Shown piece by piece: positions 33,099 through 43,603 of a DNA stretch of 64,000 bases. The DNA comes from an uncultured Marinobacter sp. (lineage in GTDB: Bacteria; Pseudomonadota; Gammaproteobacteria; Pseudomonadales; Oleiphilaceae): contig NZ_CANLBK010000001.1 in assembly GCF_947488835.1 (NCBI RefSeq), positions 1,550,001 to 1,614,000 of the forward strand. Reading direction: 5' to 3'. The translations under genes and the position numbers were made by a program. Positions within the stretch are counted from its first letter, which is position 1, and each line of letters opens with the position of its first letter. Under the pieces are notes generated by a model. It ran no database searches. It was not told the origin of the DNA and saw nothing but the letters and a program-made list of their open reading frames with translations.

Positions 33099-33247
33099 CG
33101 GCCGTTATCCTTAACTAGCAAGCGCGTCCATAGCGTATAGCTAGCTACATTAGACCATTTTTGGGCTATTTACCTTCGGCCTTTGCAAAATTTAGTTAAT
33201 TTTTGATGGGATGGGTAAACGAGAGAGAAATCAGAAGGGGTAAAGCA

Positions 33248-33274
33248 CAGCCCCAGGCAAGACACCCGGGGCTG
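33248..33274 (-). terminator. Probable terminator of the tkt-epd-pgk-fba block
   Basis: 7-bp arms (33248-33254 and 33268-33274) with a 13-nt loop, about 13 nt after the fba stop. On the minus strand it is followed by TGCTTT, a weak U-tract. Confidence 0.6.
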
Positions 33275-33286
33275 CTTCAAAGCAAC

Positions 33287-34351
33287 TTACTTAACTTTCG
33301 GGTCCAGCTCACCAGACTCATAGCGCTGATACATCAACTCCAGGTTGATGGGCTTGATCTTGCTGGCCTGGCCAGCACATCCGAAGGCTTCGTAACGAGC
33401 TACGCAAATATCTGTCATGGCTACCATGGTGGCCTGCAGGAATTTGCGTGGGTCGAATTCGGCCGGGTTCTGGGCCATGAAGCGACGCACTGCGCCGGTG
33501 CTTGCGAGGCGTAGGTCGGTGTCGATGTTTACTTTACGCACACCGTGTTTGATGCCTTCAACAATTTCCTCAACCGGTACACCGTAGGTTTCGGGAATCT
33601 CGCCACCGAATTCATTGATTACTTTCAGCCACTCCTGGGGTACGGAGCTGGAGCCGTGCATTACCAGGTGGGTGTCTGGGATGCGGGCGTGGATGGCTTT
33701 GATCTGGTTGATGGCCAGAATGTCGCCCGTGGGTGGACGGGTGAACTTGTATGCGCCGTGGCTGGTACCGATGGCGATGGCCAATGCGTCTACGTGGGTT
33801 TTCTTCACGAAGTCCGCGGCTTCTTCCGGGTCGGTCAGCATCTGGCTCATGTCCAGAGTGCCTTCTGCGCCAATGCCGTCTTCTTCACCGGCCTGGCCGG
33901 TTTCCAGAGAGCCCAGACAGCCCAGCTCACCTTCTACAGAAACGCCACAGGCGTGGGCCATTTCTACGGTGCGGCGGGTTACGTCTACGTTGTAGTCGTA
34001 GTCCATAGGCGTTTTGCCGTCTTCGCCCAATGAGCCGTCCATCATTACAGAGCTGAAGCCCAACTGGATGGAGCGCTGGCAAATTGCCGGGCTGGTGCCG
34101 TGATCCTGGTGCATTACCACCGGGATGTGTGGCCATTCTTCAATGGCGGCGAGAATCAGGTGGCGCAGGAAGGGGGCTCCGGCGTATTTGCGGGCGCCTG
34201 CAGAGGCCTGAACAATAACCGGGGAATCGGTTTTGTCGGCGGCTTCCATGATGGCGCGCATCTGTTCCAGGTTGTTTACGTTAAAGGCTGGCACACCGTA
34301 ACCGTGCTCGGCGGCGTGATCCAGCATTTGCCGCAGCGAAATCAGGGCCAT
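33287..34351 (-). CDS. fba: Class II fructose-1,6-bisphosphate aldolase
   Basis: A 354-aa class II (zinc) aldolase that splits fructose 1,6-bisphosphate into glyceraldehyde 3-phosphate and dihydroxyacetone phosphate, or reverses this for gluconeogenesis. Metal and substrate motifs are visible: [37 protein letters not shown] and [10 protein letters not shown]. Length and the [16 protein letters not shown] segment match the long class IIB type (Fda/Cbb) and not E. coli FbaA. It is the last gene of the tkt-epd-pgk-fba block, 62 nt after pgk, and ends at a hairpin. Confidence 0.96.
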   Translation of the reverse strand: MALISLRQMLDHAAEHGYGVPAFNVNNLEQMRAIMEAADKTDSPVIVQASAGARKYAGAPFLRHLILAAIEEWPHIPVVMHQDHGTSPAICQRSIQLGFSSVMMDGSLGEDGKTPMDYDYNVDVTRRTVEMAHACGVSVEGELGCLGSLETGQAGEEDGIGAEGTLDMSQMLTDPEEAADFVKKTHVDALAIAIGTSHGAYKFTRPPTGDILAINQIKAIHARIPDTHLVMHGSSSVPQEWLKVINEFGGEIPETYGVPVEEIVEGIKHGVRKVNIDTDLRLASTGAVRRFMAQNPAEFDPRKFLQATMVAMTDICVARYEAFGCAGQASKIKPINLELMYQRYESGELDPKVK

Positions 34352-34413
34352 TTGGTTGTCTCCTTGGTTTTAGCTTTTAAAGTGTCAGTTTCAAAATTGT
34401 TTGGAACGAATGC

Positions 34414-35574
34414 TTACGCGCCGCGCTCTTCCAGTACGGCTACGGCTGGCAGCACTTTGCCTTCCACAAACTCCAGGAAGGCGCCACCACCGGTGGAAAT
34501 ATACGAGATCTTGTCAGCTATGCCGTATTTGTCAACGGCGGCCACTGTGTCTCCGCCACCGGCCAGTGAGAAGGCGTCGCTTTCGGCGATGGCTTCGGCC
34601 AGGGTTTTGGTGCCGTTTCCAAACTGTTCAAACTCGAACACGCCTACCGGGCCATTCCACAGAATGGTTTTGGCGCTCTTGAGCAATTCGGCGAATTGGC
34701 CGGCGGTTTGAGGGCCTGCGTCGAGAATCATGTCGTCTTCAGTAACGTCTTCAATGTTCCGAACAGTGGCGGTGGCGTTTTCTGAAAACTCACTGGCCAC
34801 CACTACGTCGACCGGCAGGGGGATGTTTACGCGGGAAGCGATGTCTTTGGCAGTGTCCAAGAGTTCATGTTCGCACAGGGATTTACCTACCGGGTGGCCG
34901 GCTGCGGCCAGGAAGGTGTTGGCGATGCCGCCGCCGACAATAATCTGATCACACACTTTTTCCAGCGCGTTAAGTACGTCGAGCTTGGTGGACACTTTAG
35001 CGCCACCAACAATCGCGACTACTGGCTTGGCCGGGTTATCCAGAGCTTTGCCAAGAGCTTCCAGCTCTGCCGCCAGCAATGGGCCTGCGCAGGCTTCCGG
35101 TGCAAAGCGTGCAACACCGTGGGTAGATGCCTGAGCGCGGTGGGCTGTGCCGAAGGCGTCCATCACGTAAACATCGCACAGGGCTGCGTATTGCTTGGCC
35201 AGGGTTTCGTCGTCTTTCTTCTCGCCTTTGTTGAAGCGAACGTTTTCGAACAGAACCACTTCGCCGTCTGCTACTTCAACACCACCGAGGTAATCTTTAA
35301 TCAGGCGCACTTCCTGGCCCAAGGCTTTGGTGAGGTGGTCTGCAACTAGCTTGAGGGAGGAGGCTTCGTCGTACACGCCTTCTTCCGGGCGGCCCAGGTG
35401 AGACATCAACATCACTTTGGCGCCAGCGTCTCTGGCTGCCTTGATGGTTGGCAGGGAGGCGCGGATGCGGGCATCGCTGGAAATCACGCCGTTCTTTACC
35501 GGCACGTTGAGGTCTTCGCGGATCAGAACCCGCTTGCCAGCGAGGTTCAGGTCGGTCATTTTCTTAATGGCCAT
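34414..35574 (-). CDS. pgk: Phosphoglycerate kinase
   Basis: A 386-aa kinase catalysing 1,3-bisphosphoglycerate + ADP to 3-phosphoglycerate + ATP. Conserved features: [15 protein letters not shown], the substrate Arg/His set including [30 protein letters not shown] and the C-terminal nucleotide loop [13 protein letters not shown]. Length is normal. It lies 38 nt after epd and 62 nt before fba in the conserved gluconeogenic/glycolytic order. Start ATG 35574. Confidence 0.97.
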   Translation of the reverse strand: MAIKKMTDLNLAGKRVLIREDLNVPVKNGVISSDARIRASLPTIKAARDAGAKVMLMSHLGRPEEGVYDEASSLKLVADHLTKALGQEVRLIKDYLGGVEVADGEVVLFENVRFNKGEKKDDETLAKQYAALCDVYVMDAFGTAHRAQASTHGVARFAPEACAGPLLAAELEALGKALDNPAKPVVAIVGGAKVSTKLDVLNALEKVCDQIIVGGGIANTFLAAAGHPVGKSLCEHELLDTAKDIASRVNIPLPVDVVVASEFSENATATVRNIEDVTEDDMILDAGPQTAGQFAELLKSAKTILWNGPVGVFEFEQFGNGTKTLAEAIAESDAFSLAGGGDTVAAVDKYGIADKISYISTGGGAFLEFVEGKVLPAVAVLEERGA

Positions 35575-35612
35575 GATCTGGGTTCCGTTAATTCAATTAA
35601 TTGGCAAAGAGT

Positions 35613-36641
35613 TTAAAGCCGGGATAGCCAGCTTTGGCTTACATCCAGCATGCGGCTGGCAAATCCCCATTCGTTATCAAACCAGCATAACACTTTCACC
35701 ATGGTGCCCCGGGTTACGCGGGTTTGGCCGCCATCAACTACGCCGGAATGGGAATCATGGTTGAAGTCAGAGCTGGCCAGCAGTTCGTCGGTGTATCCGA
35801 GTATGCCTTTTAGCGGGCCATCTGCTGCTGCTTTCAACACACGGTTTACCGAGGGTACGTCGGTGGCTTCTCGCACGTTGAACACCATGTCGATGGCCGA
35901 CACGTTCATGGTGGGCACGCGCAATGCCACTGAGCTGAAGCGGCCTTCCATGTGCGGAAGCAAACGTTCAACGCCCCGCGCCAGCCCGGTATCTACCGGC
36001 ACTATGTTGTGCAGCGCGCTTCGGGTAAGCCGCAAATCCTGCTGGTGGTAGGCATCAATCACCGGCTGGTCGTTCATGGCGGCGTGGATGGTGGTGGTAC
36101 TTCCCTGCTCCACGCCAAAGGCTTTATCCAACACGGTTATCACTGGCACCAGGCAGTTGGTGGTGCAGGAACCTGCCGCCACTATGCGGTCGTCTGCGGT
36201 GATTTCCGTTTCGTTAATGCCAAACACCACGGTGCGGTCGACGTCTGATTCAGCCGGTTGGGAGAACAGCAGCCGCTTGGCACCGGCCTGAAGGTGCAAT
36301 TCAGCCGTGGCCCGGTCTGAATAGGAACCAGAGCACTCTAACACCAGATCGACATCCAGCTCTTTCCACGGCAGTTCTATCGGATCTGCATGGCGCAGTA
36401 TGCGGATAGGATCACCGTTGATGATCAAATCCTGCTCCTGCACGGCAATGCTTCCGGTGAACCGGCCGTGGGTGGAATCGTAGCGGGTCAGGTGTGCAAT
36501 GGTGTCGATATCAGAAAGCTCGTTAATCGCGACCACCTGAAGGTGATCGCGAAAACCGTTTTCGTACAGTGCACGCAACACGCACTGGCCAATACGGCCA
36601 TACCCGTTGATGGCAATACGAAAGGGCACGGAGTCTGTCAT
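35613..36641 (-). CDS. epd: Erythrose-4-phosphate dehydrogenase / glyceraldehyde-3-phosphate dehydrogenase family
   Basis: A 342-aa NAD-dependent dehydrogenase of the GapA/Epd family. The Rossmann motif is INGYGRIGQ and the catalytic Cys lies in AAGSCTTNC. The segments AINELSDIDTIAHLTRYDS and SDFNHDSHSGVVDGGQTRV are nearer to E. coli Epd than to GapA, so the erythrose 4-phosphate dehydrogenase (vitamin B6 pathway) function is preferred, although a Gap activity cannot be excluded. The gene order (tkt, epd, pgk, fba) is that of many gammaproteobacteria. Its ATG overlaps the tkt stop by one base. Confidence 0.88.
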   Translation of the reverse strand: MTDSVPFRIAINGYGRIGQCVLRALYENGFRDHLQVVAINELSDIDTIAHLTRYDSTHGRFTGSIAVQEQDLIINGDPIRILRHADPIELPWKELDVDLVLECSGSYSDRATAELHLQAGAKRLLFSQPAESDVDRTVVFGINETEITADDRIVAAGSCTTNCLVPVITVLDKAFGVEQGSTTTIHAAMNDQPVIDAYHQQDLRLTRSALHNIVPVDTGLARGVERLLPHMEGRFSSVALRVPTMNVSAIDMVFNVREATDVPSVNRVLKAAADGPLKGILGYTDELLASSDFNHDSHSGVVDGGQTRVTRGTMVKVLCWFDNEWGFASRMLDVSQSWLSRL

Positions 36642-38641
36642 CAGGCGTCCAGCAGCTCTGCAGACACTTCCAGGATGTTCTCCACGGTAAAGCCGAACTC
36701 CTTGAACAGCTCGCCGGCAGGTGCCGATTCACCGAAGGTGGTCATGCCCACAATGCGACCGTCCAGGCCAACGTACTTGTACCAGTAATCTGCAATCGCC
36801 GCTTCGATAGCAATGCGGTTGGTGACTTCCAGTGGCAGCACTTGCTGCTTGTACTCGGCGCTCTGGGCATCGAATACATCGGTGGATGGCATGGAAACAA
36901 CCCGTACCTTTTTGCCCTGCTCGCGCAGCTTGGCAGCCGCATCTTGCGCCAGGCCCACTTCGGAGCCGGTGGCAATCAGGATGAGATCCGGAGTGCCTTC
37001 GCTGTCAGACAGTACGTAAGCGCCTTTGGCCACGTCGGCCAACTGCTGTGCATCACGAGCCTGAGCTGGCAGGTTCTGACGGGAGAATACCAAAGCACTG
37101 GGGCCATCTGTACGCTCAAGAGCGGCTTTCCAGGCGACGGCAGATTCTACTGCGTCGGCCGGGCGCCAGGTGCTCATGTTGGGTGTGGTGCGCAGGCTGG
37201 CCAGCTGTTCGATCGGCTGGTGTGTTGGGCCATCTTCGCCAAGACCAATAGAATCGTGGGTGAATACATAAATGGAACGCTGCTTCATCAGTGCGGCCAT
37301 GCGCACGGCGTTGCGGCAGTATTCCATGAAGATCAGGAAGGTTGCGCCGTAGGGCACGAAGCCGCCGTGCAGAGCAACACCGTTCATGATGGCTGCCATG
37401 CCGAATTCACGAACGCCGTAATAAACGTAGTTGCCGCTGGCGTCTTCTTTAGTCAGACCTTTGGTGCCACCCCAGATAGTGAGGTTGGAGCCGGCCAGGT
37501 CGGCCGAGCCGCCCAACAGTTCTGGTAGCATTGGGCCGTAGGCGTTCAGGGTGTTCAGGGACGCCTTACGGCTGGCGATGGTTTCGCTCTTGTCCTGACA
37601 TTCCTGAATGTACGCCTGGGCTTTTTCAGAGAAGTCGGCAGGCAGGTCACCCGCCATGCGGCGCTTCAGTTCCGCGGCCAGTTCTGGCTCGGCCTTTTCA
37701 TAGGCTGCGAAGGTTTCGTTCCACGCGCTTTCAGCGCTGGCGCCTTTGTCTTTGGCATTCCAGGCTGCGTAGATGTCGGCTGGCACTTCAAACGGGCCGT
37801 GGGTCCAGCCCAGTGCTTCGCGGGTCAGTGCAATTTCGTCATCACCCAGGGGTGCGCCGTGGGAAGATTCGCTGCCCTGCTTGTTGGGGGAGCCAAAACC
37901 GATAACGGTTTTGCAGCAGATCAGTGTTGGCTGATCGGTATTCGCACGCGCCTTCTCAACCGCTGCGCGAACGGCTTCGCCATCGTGGCCATCGACATTC
38001 GGGATTACCTGCCAGCCGTAAGACTCAAAACGCTGGGGGGTGTTATCAGTAAACCAGCCCTCGATCTTGCCATCAATGGAGATGCCGTTGTCGTCGTAGA
38101 ACATGATCAGCTTGCCAAGGCCCAAAGTGCCGGCAAGCGAGGACACCTCGTGGGAGATACCTTCCATCAAGCAACCGTCGCCCAGGAAAGCGTAGGTGTA
38201 GTGATCTACTACGTTATGGCCAGGGCGGTTGAACTGCGCCGCCAGCGTTTTCTCTGCCAATGCAAAACCTACCGCGTTGGCAATGCCCTGCCCCAATGGG
38301 CCGGTGGTGGTTTCTACGCCCGGGGTGTAACCGTATTCCGGGTGGCCCGGGGTTTTGGAGTGCAGCTGCCGGAAGTTCTTGATGTCTTCAATGGAAACGT
38401 CGTAACCGCTCAGGTGCAGCAGTGAATACTGCAGCATGGAGCCGTGGCCGTTGGAAAGCACGAAACGGTCGCGGTTGGCCCACTCGGGGTTGGCCGGGTT
38501 GTGGCTCAAATAATCGTTCCACAGTACCTCGGCGATATCCGCCATACCCATGGGCGCACCCGGATGGCCAGATTTAGCTTTCTGAACCGCATCCATGCTC
38601 AGCGCGCGAACGGCGTTGGCGAGATCTTTACGAGAGGGCAT
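36641..38641 (-). CDS. tkt: Transketolase
   Basis: A 666-aa thiamine-diphosphate enzyme that transfers two-carbon units between sugar phosphates of the pentose phosphate pathway. Visible motifs include [34 protein letters not shown] (first substrate and cofactor loop), [12 protein letters not shown] with the downstream Asn of [10 protein letters not shown], and [17 protein letters not shown] in the pyrimidine domain. Length is normal. It is the first gene of the block and divergent from the SahR-like regulator across 256 nt. Confidence 0.97.
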   Translation of the reverse strand: MPSRKDLANAVRALSMDAVQKAKSGHPGAPMGMADIAEVLWNDYLSHNPANPEWANRDRFVLSNGHGSMLQYSLLHLSGYDVSIEDIKNFRQLHSKTPGHPEYGYTPGVETTTGPLGQGIANAVGFALAEKTLAAQFNRPGHNVVDHYTYAFLGDGCLMEGISHEVSSLAGTLGLGKLIMFYDDNGISIDGKIEGWFTDNTPQRFESYGWQVIPNVDGHDGEAVRAAVEKARANTDQPTLICCKTVIGFGSPNKQGSESSHGAPLGDDEIALTREALGWTHGPFEVPADIYAAWNAKDKGASAESAWNETFAAYEKAEPELAAELKRRMAGDLPADFSEKAQAYIQECQDKSETIASRKASLNTLNAYGPMLPELLGGSADLAGSNLTIWGGTKGLTKEDASGNYVYYGVREFGMAAIMNGVALHGGFVPYGATFLIFMEYCRNAVRMAALMKQRSIYVFTHDSIGLGEDGPTHQPIEQLASLRTTPNMSTWRPADAVESAVAWKAALERTDGPSALVFSRQNLPAQARDAQQLADVAKGAYVLSDSEGTPDLILIATGSEVGLAQDAAAKLREQGKKVRVVSMPSTDVFDAQSAEYKQQVLPLEVTNRIAIEAAIADYWYKYVGLDGRIVGMTTFGESAPAGELFKEFGFTVENILEVSAELLDA

Positions 38642-38835
38642 TTACATTTCTCCAATGTTTTTCAAGGAAGTAAGTAACAAACCAGTGCTTTTCAAAGGGC
38701 AATAAAAAGCTGCTTAAAAATAAGGCGCGTATTTTCGCCGATTAGGGTGTGCCGGGGCAAATCGGTGTACCTCTTATCTCGGGTTATTCGGTTGGGAATT
38801 ACCGAAAGAGACTGATTTCAAAGAATGATAAATCT

Positions 38836-38855
38836 ATATCAAAAAACTTTGATAT
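38836..38855. promoter_or_regulatory. 20-bp palindrome, operator copy 1 (regulator gene)
   Basis: Arms ATATCAAA and TTTGATAT (38836-38843, 38848-38855) with spacer AAAC. It lies 43-62 nt upstream of the regulator's ATG at 38898. The identical 20 bases recur at 39946-39965 before metK. The position suggests autoregulation by the SahR-like protein, although tkt is also divergent from it. Confidence 0.8.
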
Positions 38856-38897
38856 GCCTATTGATTGAGCGCCCCAACCCCCTTACACTCCGCAACC

Positions 38898-39902
38898 ATG
38901 ACAAGTTTAAGCACGCACTCTCACCAAATATCCTCCGTGGACGTTCTTGCCCCGATCTTCAAGGCAAGCGGCGACCCGTTGCGCTTAGAGGTACTGCGGG
39001 TGTTGCGCCGGGATACGTTTGGCGTGCTGGAACTGAGCCAGTTGTTCGATATGCGCCAGTCCGGCATGAGCCATCACCTGAAAGTGATGCATAAGGCCGG
39101 GCTTGTAGAGCCCCAGCGCGAAGGCAACGCAATTTTTTACCGTCGCCCGCTGCACCTGGACAACGACAAGCCGACAGACCTGACCATTCGGCAGATTTTT
39201 GAAGCAGTGGATCGCGCGCCTTTGCCCGCGCACCTGCAGGAGAAAATTGAGTCCATCCGTGATCAGCGTGCGGATCAGTCGCAGGCGTTCTTTTCCCGGC
39301 ACTCGGAGCAGTTTCGGGAGCAGCAGGAACTGATTGCGGCATTTGACCTGTACGCCGGGCCTGTAGCGGACATGATTCGCAAGCGCACCAAGAAAAAACA
39401 GTGGCAAACCGCGCTGGAAATCGGCCCGGGCGAAGGTGGCTTTTTGCCGGTGCTATCCGAACTTTGCGAACACGTTGTGGGCCTGGACAACAGCCGGGAC
39501 ATGCTCGCCAAGGCAACTCGCACCTGCATTGATGAGCGCCTGAACAACGTTGATTTGATTGAAGGTGTAACCGACACCCTGCTGGCCCGAGGGGATGCGT
39601 TTGATCTTGTGGTGGCCAACATGGTGCTGCACCACGTACCCAGCCCGGCAGATATTTTTCTGGACGCGGCAGCTCTGATGAACAATGGCGGCTGCTTGAT
39701 GATCAGCGACCTGTGTCGGCACGATCAAATTTGGGCGAAAGAAAACTGCGGTGACCTGTGGCTTGGTTTTGAGCCGGAAGAGCTGACCGCCTGGGCAACA
39801 GCGGCGGGCCTGAAGGCCGGTGAGCAGCTGTTTATAGGCTTGCGAAACGGCTTCCAGATTCAGGTAAGAGAGTTCTGGAAAACCCAGTTGCCGCTGAGAT
39901 AA
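38898..39902 (+). CDS. sahR: ArsR-family regulator with C-terminal SAM methyltransferase-like domain (SahR-like)
   Basis: A 334-aa two-domain regulator. Residues about 10-95 form an ArsR-type winged helix (LAPIFKASGDPLRLEVLRVL, then LSQLFDMRQSGMSHHLKVMH). Residues about 140-330 form a class I methyltransferase-like domain with motif I ALEIGPGEGGFLPVL and motif II VVGLDNSRDML. Such two-domain regulators next to ahcY/metK are known as SahR, which senses S-adenosylhomocysteine and controls the methionine cycle in Proteobacteria. ATG 38898 is preferred over an in-frame TTG at 38865. The gene precedes metK on the same strand and two identical palindromes flank it. Confidence 0.85.
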   Translation: MTSLSTHSHQISSVDVLAPIFKASGDPLRLEVLRVLRRDTFGVLELSQLFDMRQSGMSHHLKVMHKAGLVEPQREGNAIFYRRPLHLDNDKPTDLTIRQIFEAVDRAPLPAHLQEKIESIRDQRADQSQAFFSRHSEQFREQQELIAAFDLYAGPVADMIRKRTKKKQWQTALEIGPGEGGFLPVLSELCEHVVGLDNSRDMLAKATRTCIDERLNNVDLIEGVTDTLLARGDAFDLVVANMVLHHVPSPADIFLDAAALMNNGGCLMISDLCRHDQIWAKENCGDLWLGFEPEELTAWATAAGLKAGEQLFIGLRNGFQIQVREFWKTQLPLR

Positions 39903-39922
39903 CTGAATACGAATCAAACCCT

Positions 39923-39950
39923 GATATTCCGTCCTCTGGAGTGGAATATC
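39923..39950. promoter_or_regulatory. Inverted repeat overlapping the metK operator
   Basis: Perfect 8-bp arms GATATTCC (39923-39930) and GGAATATC (39943-39950) with a 12-nt spacer. The right arm shares five bases with the left arm of the operator at 39946-39965, so binding to one could exclude folding of the other. It may also serve as a weak terminator of the regulator transcript. Confidence 0.5.
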
Positions 39951-39965
39951 AAAAAACTTTGATAT
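39946..39965. promoter_or_regulatory. 20-bp palindrome, operator copy 2 (metK-ahcY-metF)
   Basis: Same 20 bases as at 38836-38855: ATATCAAA (39946-39953), AAAC, TTTGATAT (39958-39965). It lies about 115 nt upstream of the metK ATG, in the likely promoter region. The pairing of one copy with each unit is what a dedicated regulator of the S-adenosylmethionine cycle would need. Confidence 0.85.
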
Positions 39966-40079
39966 TGGCGTACGTAGTAGTACTTACACACCTCGAACCA
40001 AAACAAATAACTCAGCCGGCGCCTGCAGCAGCATCCAGCCACCGGCAAGATTTCGAAACGCTCACAAAGGAGCAACGCT

Positions 40080-41270
40080 ATGTCTGACTACAACATCTTC
40101 ACCTCCGAATCGGTCTCTGAAGGCCACCCGGATAAACTCGCCGACCAAATCTCCGATGCGGTTCTGGATTCCATTCTTATGGAGGATCCCCACGCCCGCG
40201 TTGCTTGCGAGACTATGGTGAAAACCGGCGTTGCTATCGTTGGCGGTGAAATCACCACCAGCGCCTGGGTTGACCTGGAAGATTTGGTTCGCGGTGTTAT
40301 CAAAGACATTGGCTACACCTCCTCAGATGTGGGCTTCGACGCCGACACCTGCGGCATCATCAACATCATCGGTAAACAGTCTGTTGATATCGCCCAGGGC
40401 GTTGACCGCCAGAAGCCAGAAGATCAAGGCGCGGGCGACCAGGGCCTGATGTTCGGCTACGCCAGCAACGAAACCGAAGTGCTGATGCCTGCACCGATCA
40501 CCTTCGCGCACCGCCTGGTAGAGCGCCAGGCCGAAGCCCGCAAAACCGGCGTGCTGCCTTGGCTGCGCCCGGATGCAAAAAGCCAGGTAACCTGCCGCTA
40601 CGAAAACGGCCAAGTTGTAGGCATTGATGCGGTTGTTCTCTCAACCCAGCACGACCCGGACGTTAGCCAGGCGGATCTGAAAGAAGCCGTAATGGAGCTG
40701 ATCGTGAAGAACGTGCTGCCTGCAGAATTGCTGCACAAGGGCACCCAGTTCCACATCAACCCAACTGGCAAGTTCGTTATCGGCGGCCCCGTTGGCGACT
40801 GCGGCCTGACCGGCCGTAAGATCATCGTAGACACCTACGGCGGCATGGCTCGCCACGGTGGCGGTGCTTTCTCCGGCAAAGACCCCTCAAAGGTTGACCG
40901 TTCTGCTGCCTACGCCGGCCGCTACGTTGCCAAAAACATCGTTGCTGCTGGTCTGGCCGACAAGTGCGAGATTCAGGTGTCCTACGCCATCGGCGTGGCA
41001 CAGCCAACGTCTATCTCCGTAAACACCTTCGGCACTGGCAAAATTGGCGACGACAAAATCATCGAACTGGTCCGCCAGCACTTCGATCTGCGTCCTTACG
41101 CAATCACCAACATGCTCGACCTGCTGCATCCCATGTACCGGGCCACAGCAGCCTATGGCCACTTCGGCCGCGAGCCGGAAGAAATTACCGTTGCCGGCAA
41201 GACGTTCACGACATTCCCATGGGAAAAGACGGATCGTGCAGATGCCCTTAAAGACGCTGCTGGTATCTAA
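40080..41270 (+). CDS. metK: S-adenosylmethionine synthetase
   Basis: A 396-aa enzyme joining methionine and ATP to S-adenosylmethionine. Signature motifs are present: [28 protein letters not shown], and [19 protein letters not shown] of the phosphate-binding loop. Length is normal. AAAGGAG lies 8 bases before ATG. It begins the metK-ahcY-metF run, which supplies SAM, clears S-adenosylhomocysteine, and remakes the methyl group. A SahR-type operator lies upstream. Confidence 0.98.
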   Translation: MSDYNIFTSESVSEGHPDKLADQISDAVLDSILMEDPHARVACETMVKTGVAIVGGEITTSAWVDLEDLVRGVIKDIGYTSSDVGFDADTCGIINIIGKQSVDIAQGVDRQKPEDQGAGDQGLMFGYASNETEVLMPAPITFAHRLVERQAEARKTGVLPWLRPDAKSQVTCRYENGQVVGIDAVVLSTQHDPDVSQADLKEAVMELIVKNVLPAELLHKGTQFHINPTGKFVIGGPVGDCGLTGRKIIVDTYGGMARHGGGAFSGKDPSKVDRSAAYAGRYVAKNIVAAGLADKCEIQVSYAIGVAQPTSISVNTFGTGKIGDDKIIELVRQHFDLRPYAITNMLDLLHPMYRATAAYGHFGREPEEITVAGKTFTTFPWEKTDRADALKDAAGI

Positions 41271-41330
41271 ACCATTTTCAGGCGTATGAACCTTCTCATG
41301 CGCCTAAACAGAACTGACTGGAGAACATCC

Positions 41331-42704
41331 ATGAGCAACTTCGACGACTATAAAGTACGCGACATTTCCCTGGCAGATTGGGGCCGTAAAGAAATTAAAA
41401 TCGCTGAAGGCGAAATGCCAGCCCTGATGGCACTGCGCGAGAAGTACAAAGCAGAGCAGCCACTGAAAGGCGCCAACATCATGGGCTGCATCCACATGAC
41501 CATCCAAACCGCCGTCCTGATCGAAACACTGATTGAGCTGGGCGCTGGCGTTCGCTGGTCATCGTGCAACATCTTCTCCACCCAGGATCAGGCTGCTGCG
41601 GCCATCGCTGCCCAGAACATTCCTGTGTTCGCCTGGAAAGGCGAGACCGACGAAGAATACGAATGGTGCCTTGAGCGCACGATTGGTGCCGACGTAGAAG
41701 GCTGGGAACCCAACATGATCCTGGACGACGGCGGCGACCTGACTGCCCTGCTCCATGATAAGTACCCGGAAATCCTGGCCAACTGCCACGGCGTGACCGA
41801 AGAGACCACCACGGGCGTACACCGCCTGCAGGAAATGCTGCGCGACGGCACTTTGAAAGTTCCGGCTATCAATGTGAACGATGCCGTTACCAAGTCCAAG
41901 AACGACAACAAGTACGGCTGTCGTCACAGCCTTAACGATGCCATCAAGCGCGGCACTGACCACCTGATGGCCGGTAAAAAAGCCCTGGTGATTGGTTACG
42001 GTGATGTGGGCAAAGGCTCCGCCGCTTCACTGCGCCAGGAAGGCATGATTGTGAAGGTAACCGAAGCTGATCCTATCTGTGCCATGCAGGCCTGTATGGA
42101 CGGCTACGAGGTTGTTTCCCCGTACATCAATGGCGTGAACACTGGCACCGAGGCTGGTATCGACAGAGCCCTGCTGCAGAACACCGACATTCTGGTCACC
42201 ACCACCGGCAACATGAACGTGTGCGATGCGCACATGCTCAAGGCTCTGAAATCCGGCGCAGTTGTGTGCAACATCGGTCACTTCGATAACGAGATTGATA
42301 CTGCCTTCATGCGCAAGAACTGGGAATGGGACGAAGTTAAGCCTCAGGTTCACGTGATCTACCGTGACAAGGCTGTAAACGACCACCTGATCCTGCTTTC
42401 CGAAGGCCGCCTGGTAAACCTCGGCAACGCGACGGGGCACCCGTCACGCATCATGGATGGCTCTTTTGCCAACCAGGTTCTGGCGCAGATGTACCTGTTC
42501 GAGCGTAAGTTCGCAGATCTGCCGGAAGACGCCCGCGAGAAAGGCATCTACGTTCAGGTTCTGCCAAAGAAGCTCGACGAAGAAGTGGCCCTCGCCATGG
42601 TTGAAGGTTTTGGTGGCGTAATCACCAAGATGACCCCGGAACAGGCGCAATACATCGGTGTACCGGTCGAAGGCCCGTACAAGCCAGAAAGCTACAAGTA
42701 CTAA
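41331..42704 (+). CDS. ahcY: S-adenosylhomocysteine hydrolase
   Basis: A 457-aa NAD-dependent hydrolase that splits S-adenosylhomocysteine to adenosine and homocysteine. Visible features: [45 protein letters not shown], and the NAD fold [17 protein letters not shown]. The C-terminus ends KPESYKY as in the family. ATG 41331 has TGGAGA upstream; the longer frame to 41286 is not supported. The gap to metK is 60 nt and to metF 12 nt, so all three are probably one transcript. Confidence 0.98.
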   Translation: MSNFDDYKVRDISLADWGRKEIKIAEGEMPALMALREKYKAEQPLKGANIMGCIHMTIQTAVLIETLIELGAGVRWSSCNIFSTQDQAAAAIAAQNIPVFAWKGETDEEYEWCLERTIGADVEGWEPNMILDDGGDLTALLHDKYPEILANCHGVTEETTTGVHRLQEMLRDGTLKVPAINVNDAVTKSKNDNKYGCRHSLNDAIKRGTDHLMAGKKALVIGYGDVGKGSAASLRQEGMIVKVTEADPICAMQACMDGYEVVSPYINGVNTGTEAGIDRALLQNTDILVTTTGNMNVCDAHMLKALKSGAVVCNIGHFDNEIDTAFMRKNWEWDEVKPQVHVIYRDKAVNDHLILLSEGRLVNLGNATGHPSRIMDGSFANQVLAQMYLFERKFADLPEDAREKGIYVQVLPKKLDEEVALAMVEGFGGVITKMTPEQAQYIGVPVEGPYKPESYKY

Positions 42705-42716
42705 TCGGGTAACAAG

Positions 42717-43586
42717 ATGCAATCCCAGAAGCAATTTAAACGCCGCTTCAGCTTTGAGTTTTTCCCGCCCAAGACCGACTTGGGCAAGGAAAAGCTTCAG
42801 GTTGTACGCGACCAGCTCGCCGAGGTGAATCCGGACTTTTTCTCGGTCACCTTCGGTGCGGGCGGTTCCACGCGGGACCGCACTATCGAAACCGTGGTTG
42901 ACCTTCACAAGCAAGGCATTTCAACAGCGCCACACCTCTCCTGCGTCGGCGGTACGCGGGCAGAGATTGCCGAACTGCTGGATGTGTATAAAGAGAACGG
43001 CATCAACCGGATTGTCGCCCTTCGGGGTGACATGCCTTCCGGCATGGGGGCATCCGGCGAGATGCGTTACGCCAACGAGCTGGTTGAGTTTATCCGTGAG
43101 CACAGCGGCGATCACTTCAACCTGGAGGTAGCGGCCTATCCGGAGTTTCACCCGCAGGCACGTAACGCTGAAGAAGATCTGAAAAACTTCGCCCGCAAGG
43201 TGGAGGCTGGTGCCAACAGCGCCATTACTCAGTACTTCTTCAATCCGGAGAGCTATTTCTATTTCATCGATCGGTTGGAAAAGCTCGGGGTCACCATTCC
43301 TGTGGTGCCGGGCATTATGCCCATCGTGAACTTCTCAAGCCTGGTGCGTTTCTCTGATATGTGCGGTGCCGAAATACCGCGCTGGATTCGCAAGCAGCTT
43401 GAAGCCTACGGCGACGACACAGCCAGCATTCGCAAGTTCGGTGAGGAAGTGATCACGGATATGTGCGAGAAGCTGTTGAAAGCCGGAGCACCGGGGTTGC
43501 ACTTCTATACCCTGAACCAGGCTGAGCCAAGCATCAGTATCTGGAAAAACCTGGGTATCAGTGAACGAGAAAGAATTTCTTTCTGA
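42717..43586 (+). CDS. metF: 5,10-methylenetetrahydrofolate reductase
   Basis: A 289-aa FAD enzyme that reduces methylene-THF to methyl-THF for methionine synthesis. Motifs: SFEFFPPKTDLGKEKL, DFFSVTFGAGGSTRD, RIVALRGDMPSG, AAYPEFHPQA and ITQYFFNPESYFYF. Length is typical of bacterial MetF. It starts 12 nt after ahcY. A REP-like inverted pair follows its stop. Its placement here completes a methyl-cycle operon. Confidence 0.97.
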   Translation: MQSQKQFKRRFSFEFFPPKTDLGKEKLQVVRDQLAEVNPDFFSVTFGAGGSTRDRTIETVVDLHKQGISTAPHLSCVGGTRAEIAELLDVYKENGINRIVALRGDMPSGMGASGEMRYANELVEFIREHSGDHFNLEVAAYPEFHPQARNAEEDLKNFARKVEAGANSAITQYFFNPESYFYFIDRLEKLGVTIPVVPGIMPIVNFSSLVRFSDMCGAEIPRWIRKQLEAYGDDTASIRKFGEEVITDMCEKLLKAGAPGLHFYTLNQAEPSISIWKNLGISERERISF

Positions 43587-43603
43587 AGCTCTGCCTTCTT
43601 CTA

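Larger units (their letters stand above)
32777..33286. other. Mostly non-coding stretch before fba
   Basis: 510 nt with at most one doubtful small gene (32913-33098). Bases 32783-32912 are strongly A/T-rich and should hold the promoter of the DUF3465 gene. Bases 33099-33247 show no gene or strong repeat. The fba terminator lies at 33248-33274. Confidence 0.5.

Noticed and set aside
32777..33286. Integron attC or attachment site near the AT-rich islet
   Set aside because: No integrase, no repeated ~60-bp element and no consistent GTTRRRY core were found.
39903..40079. SAH or SAM riboswitch before metK
   Set aside because: No recognisable riboswitch core was seen; control is explained by the palindrome and the adjacent regulator.
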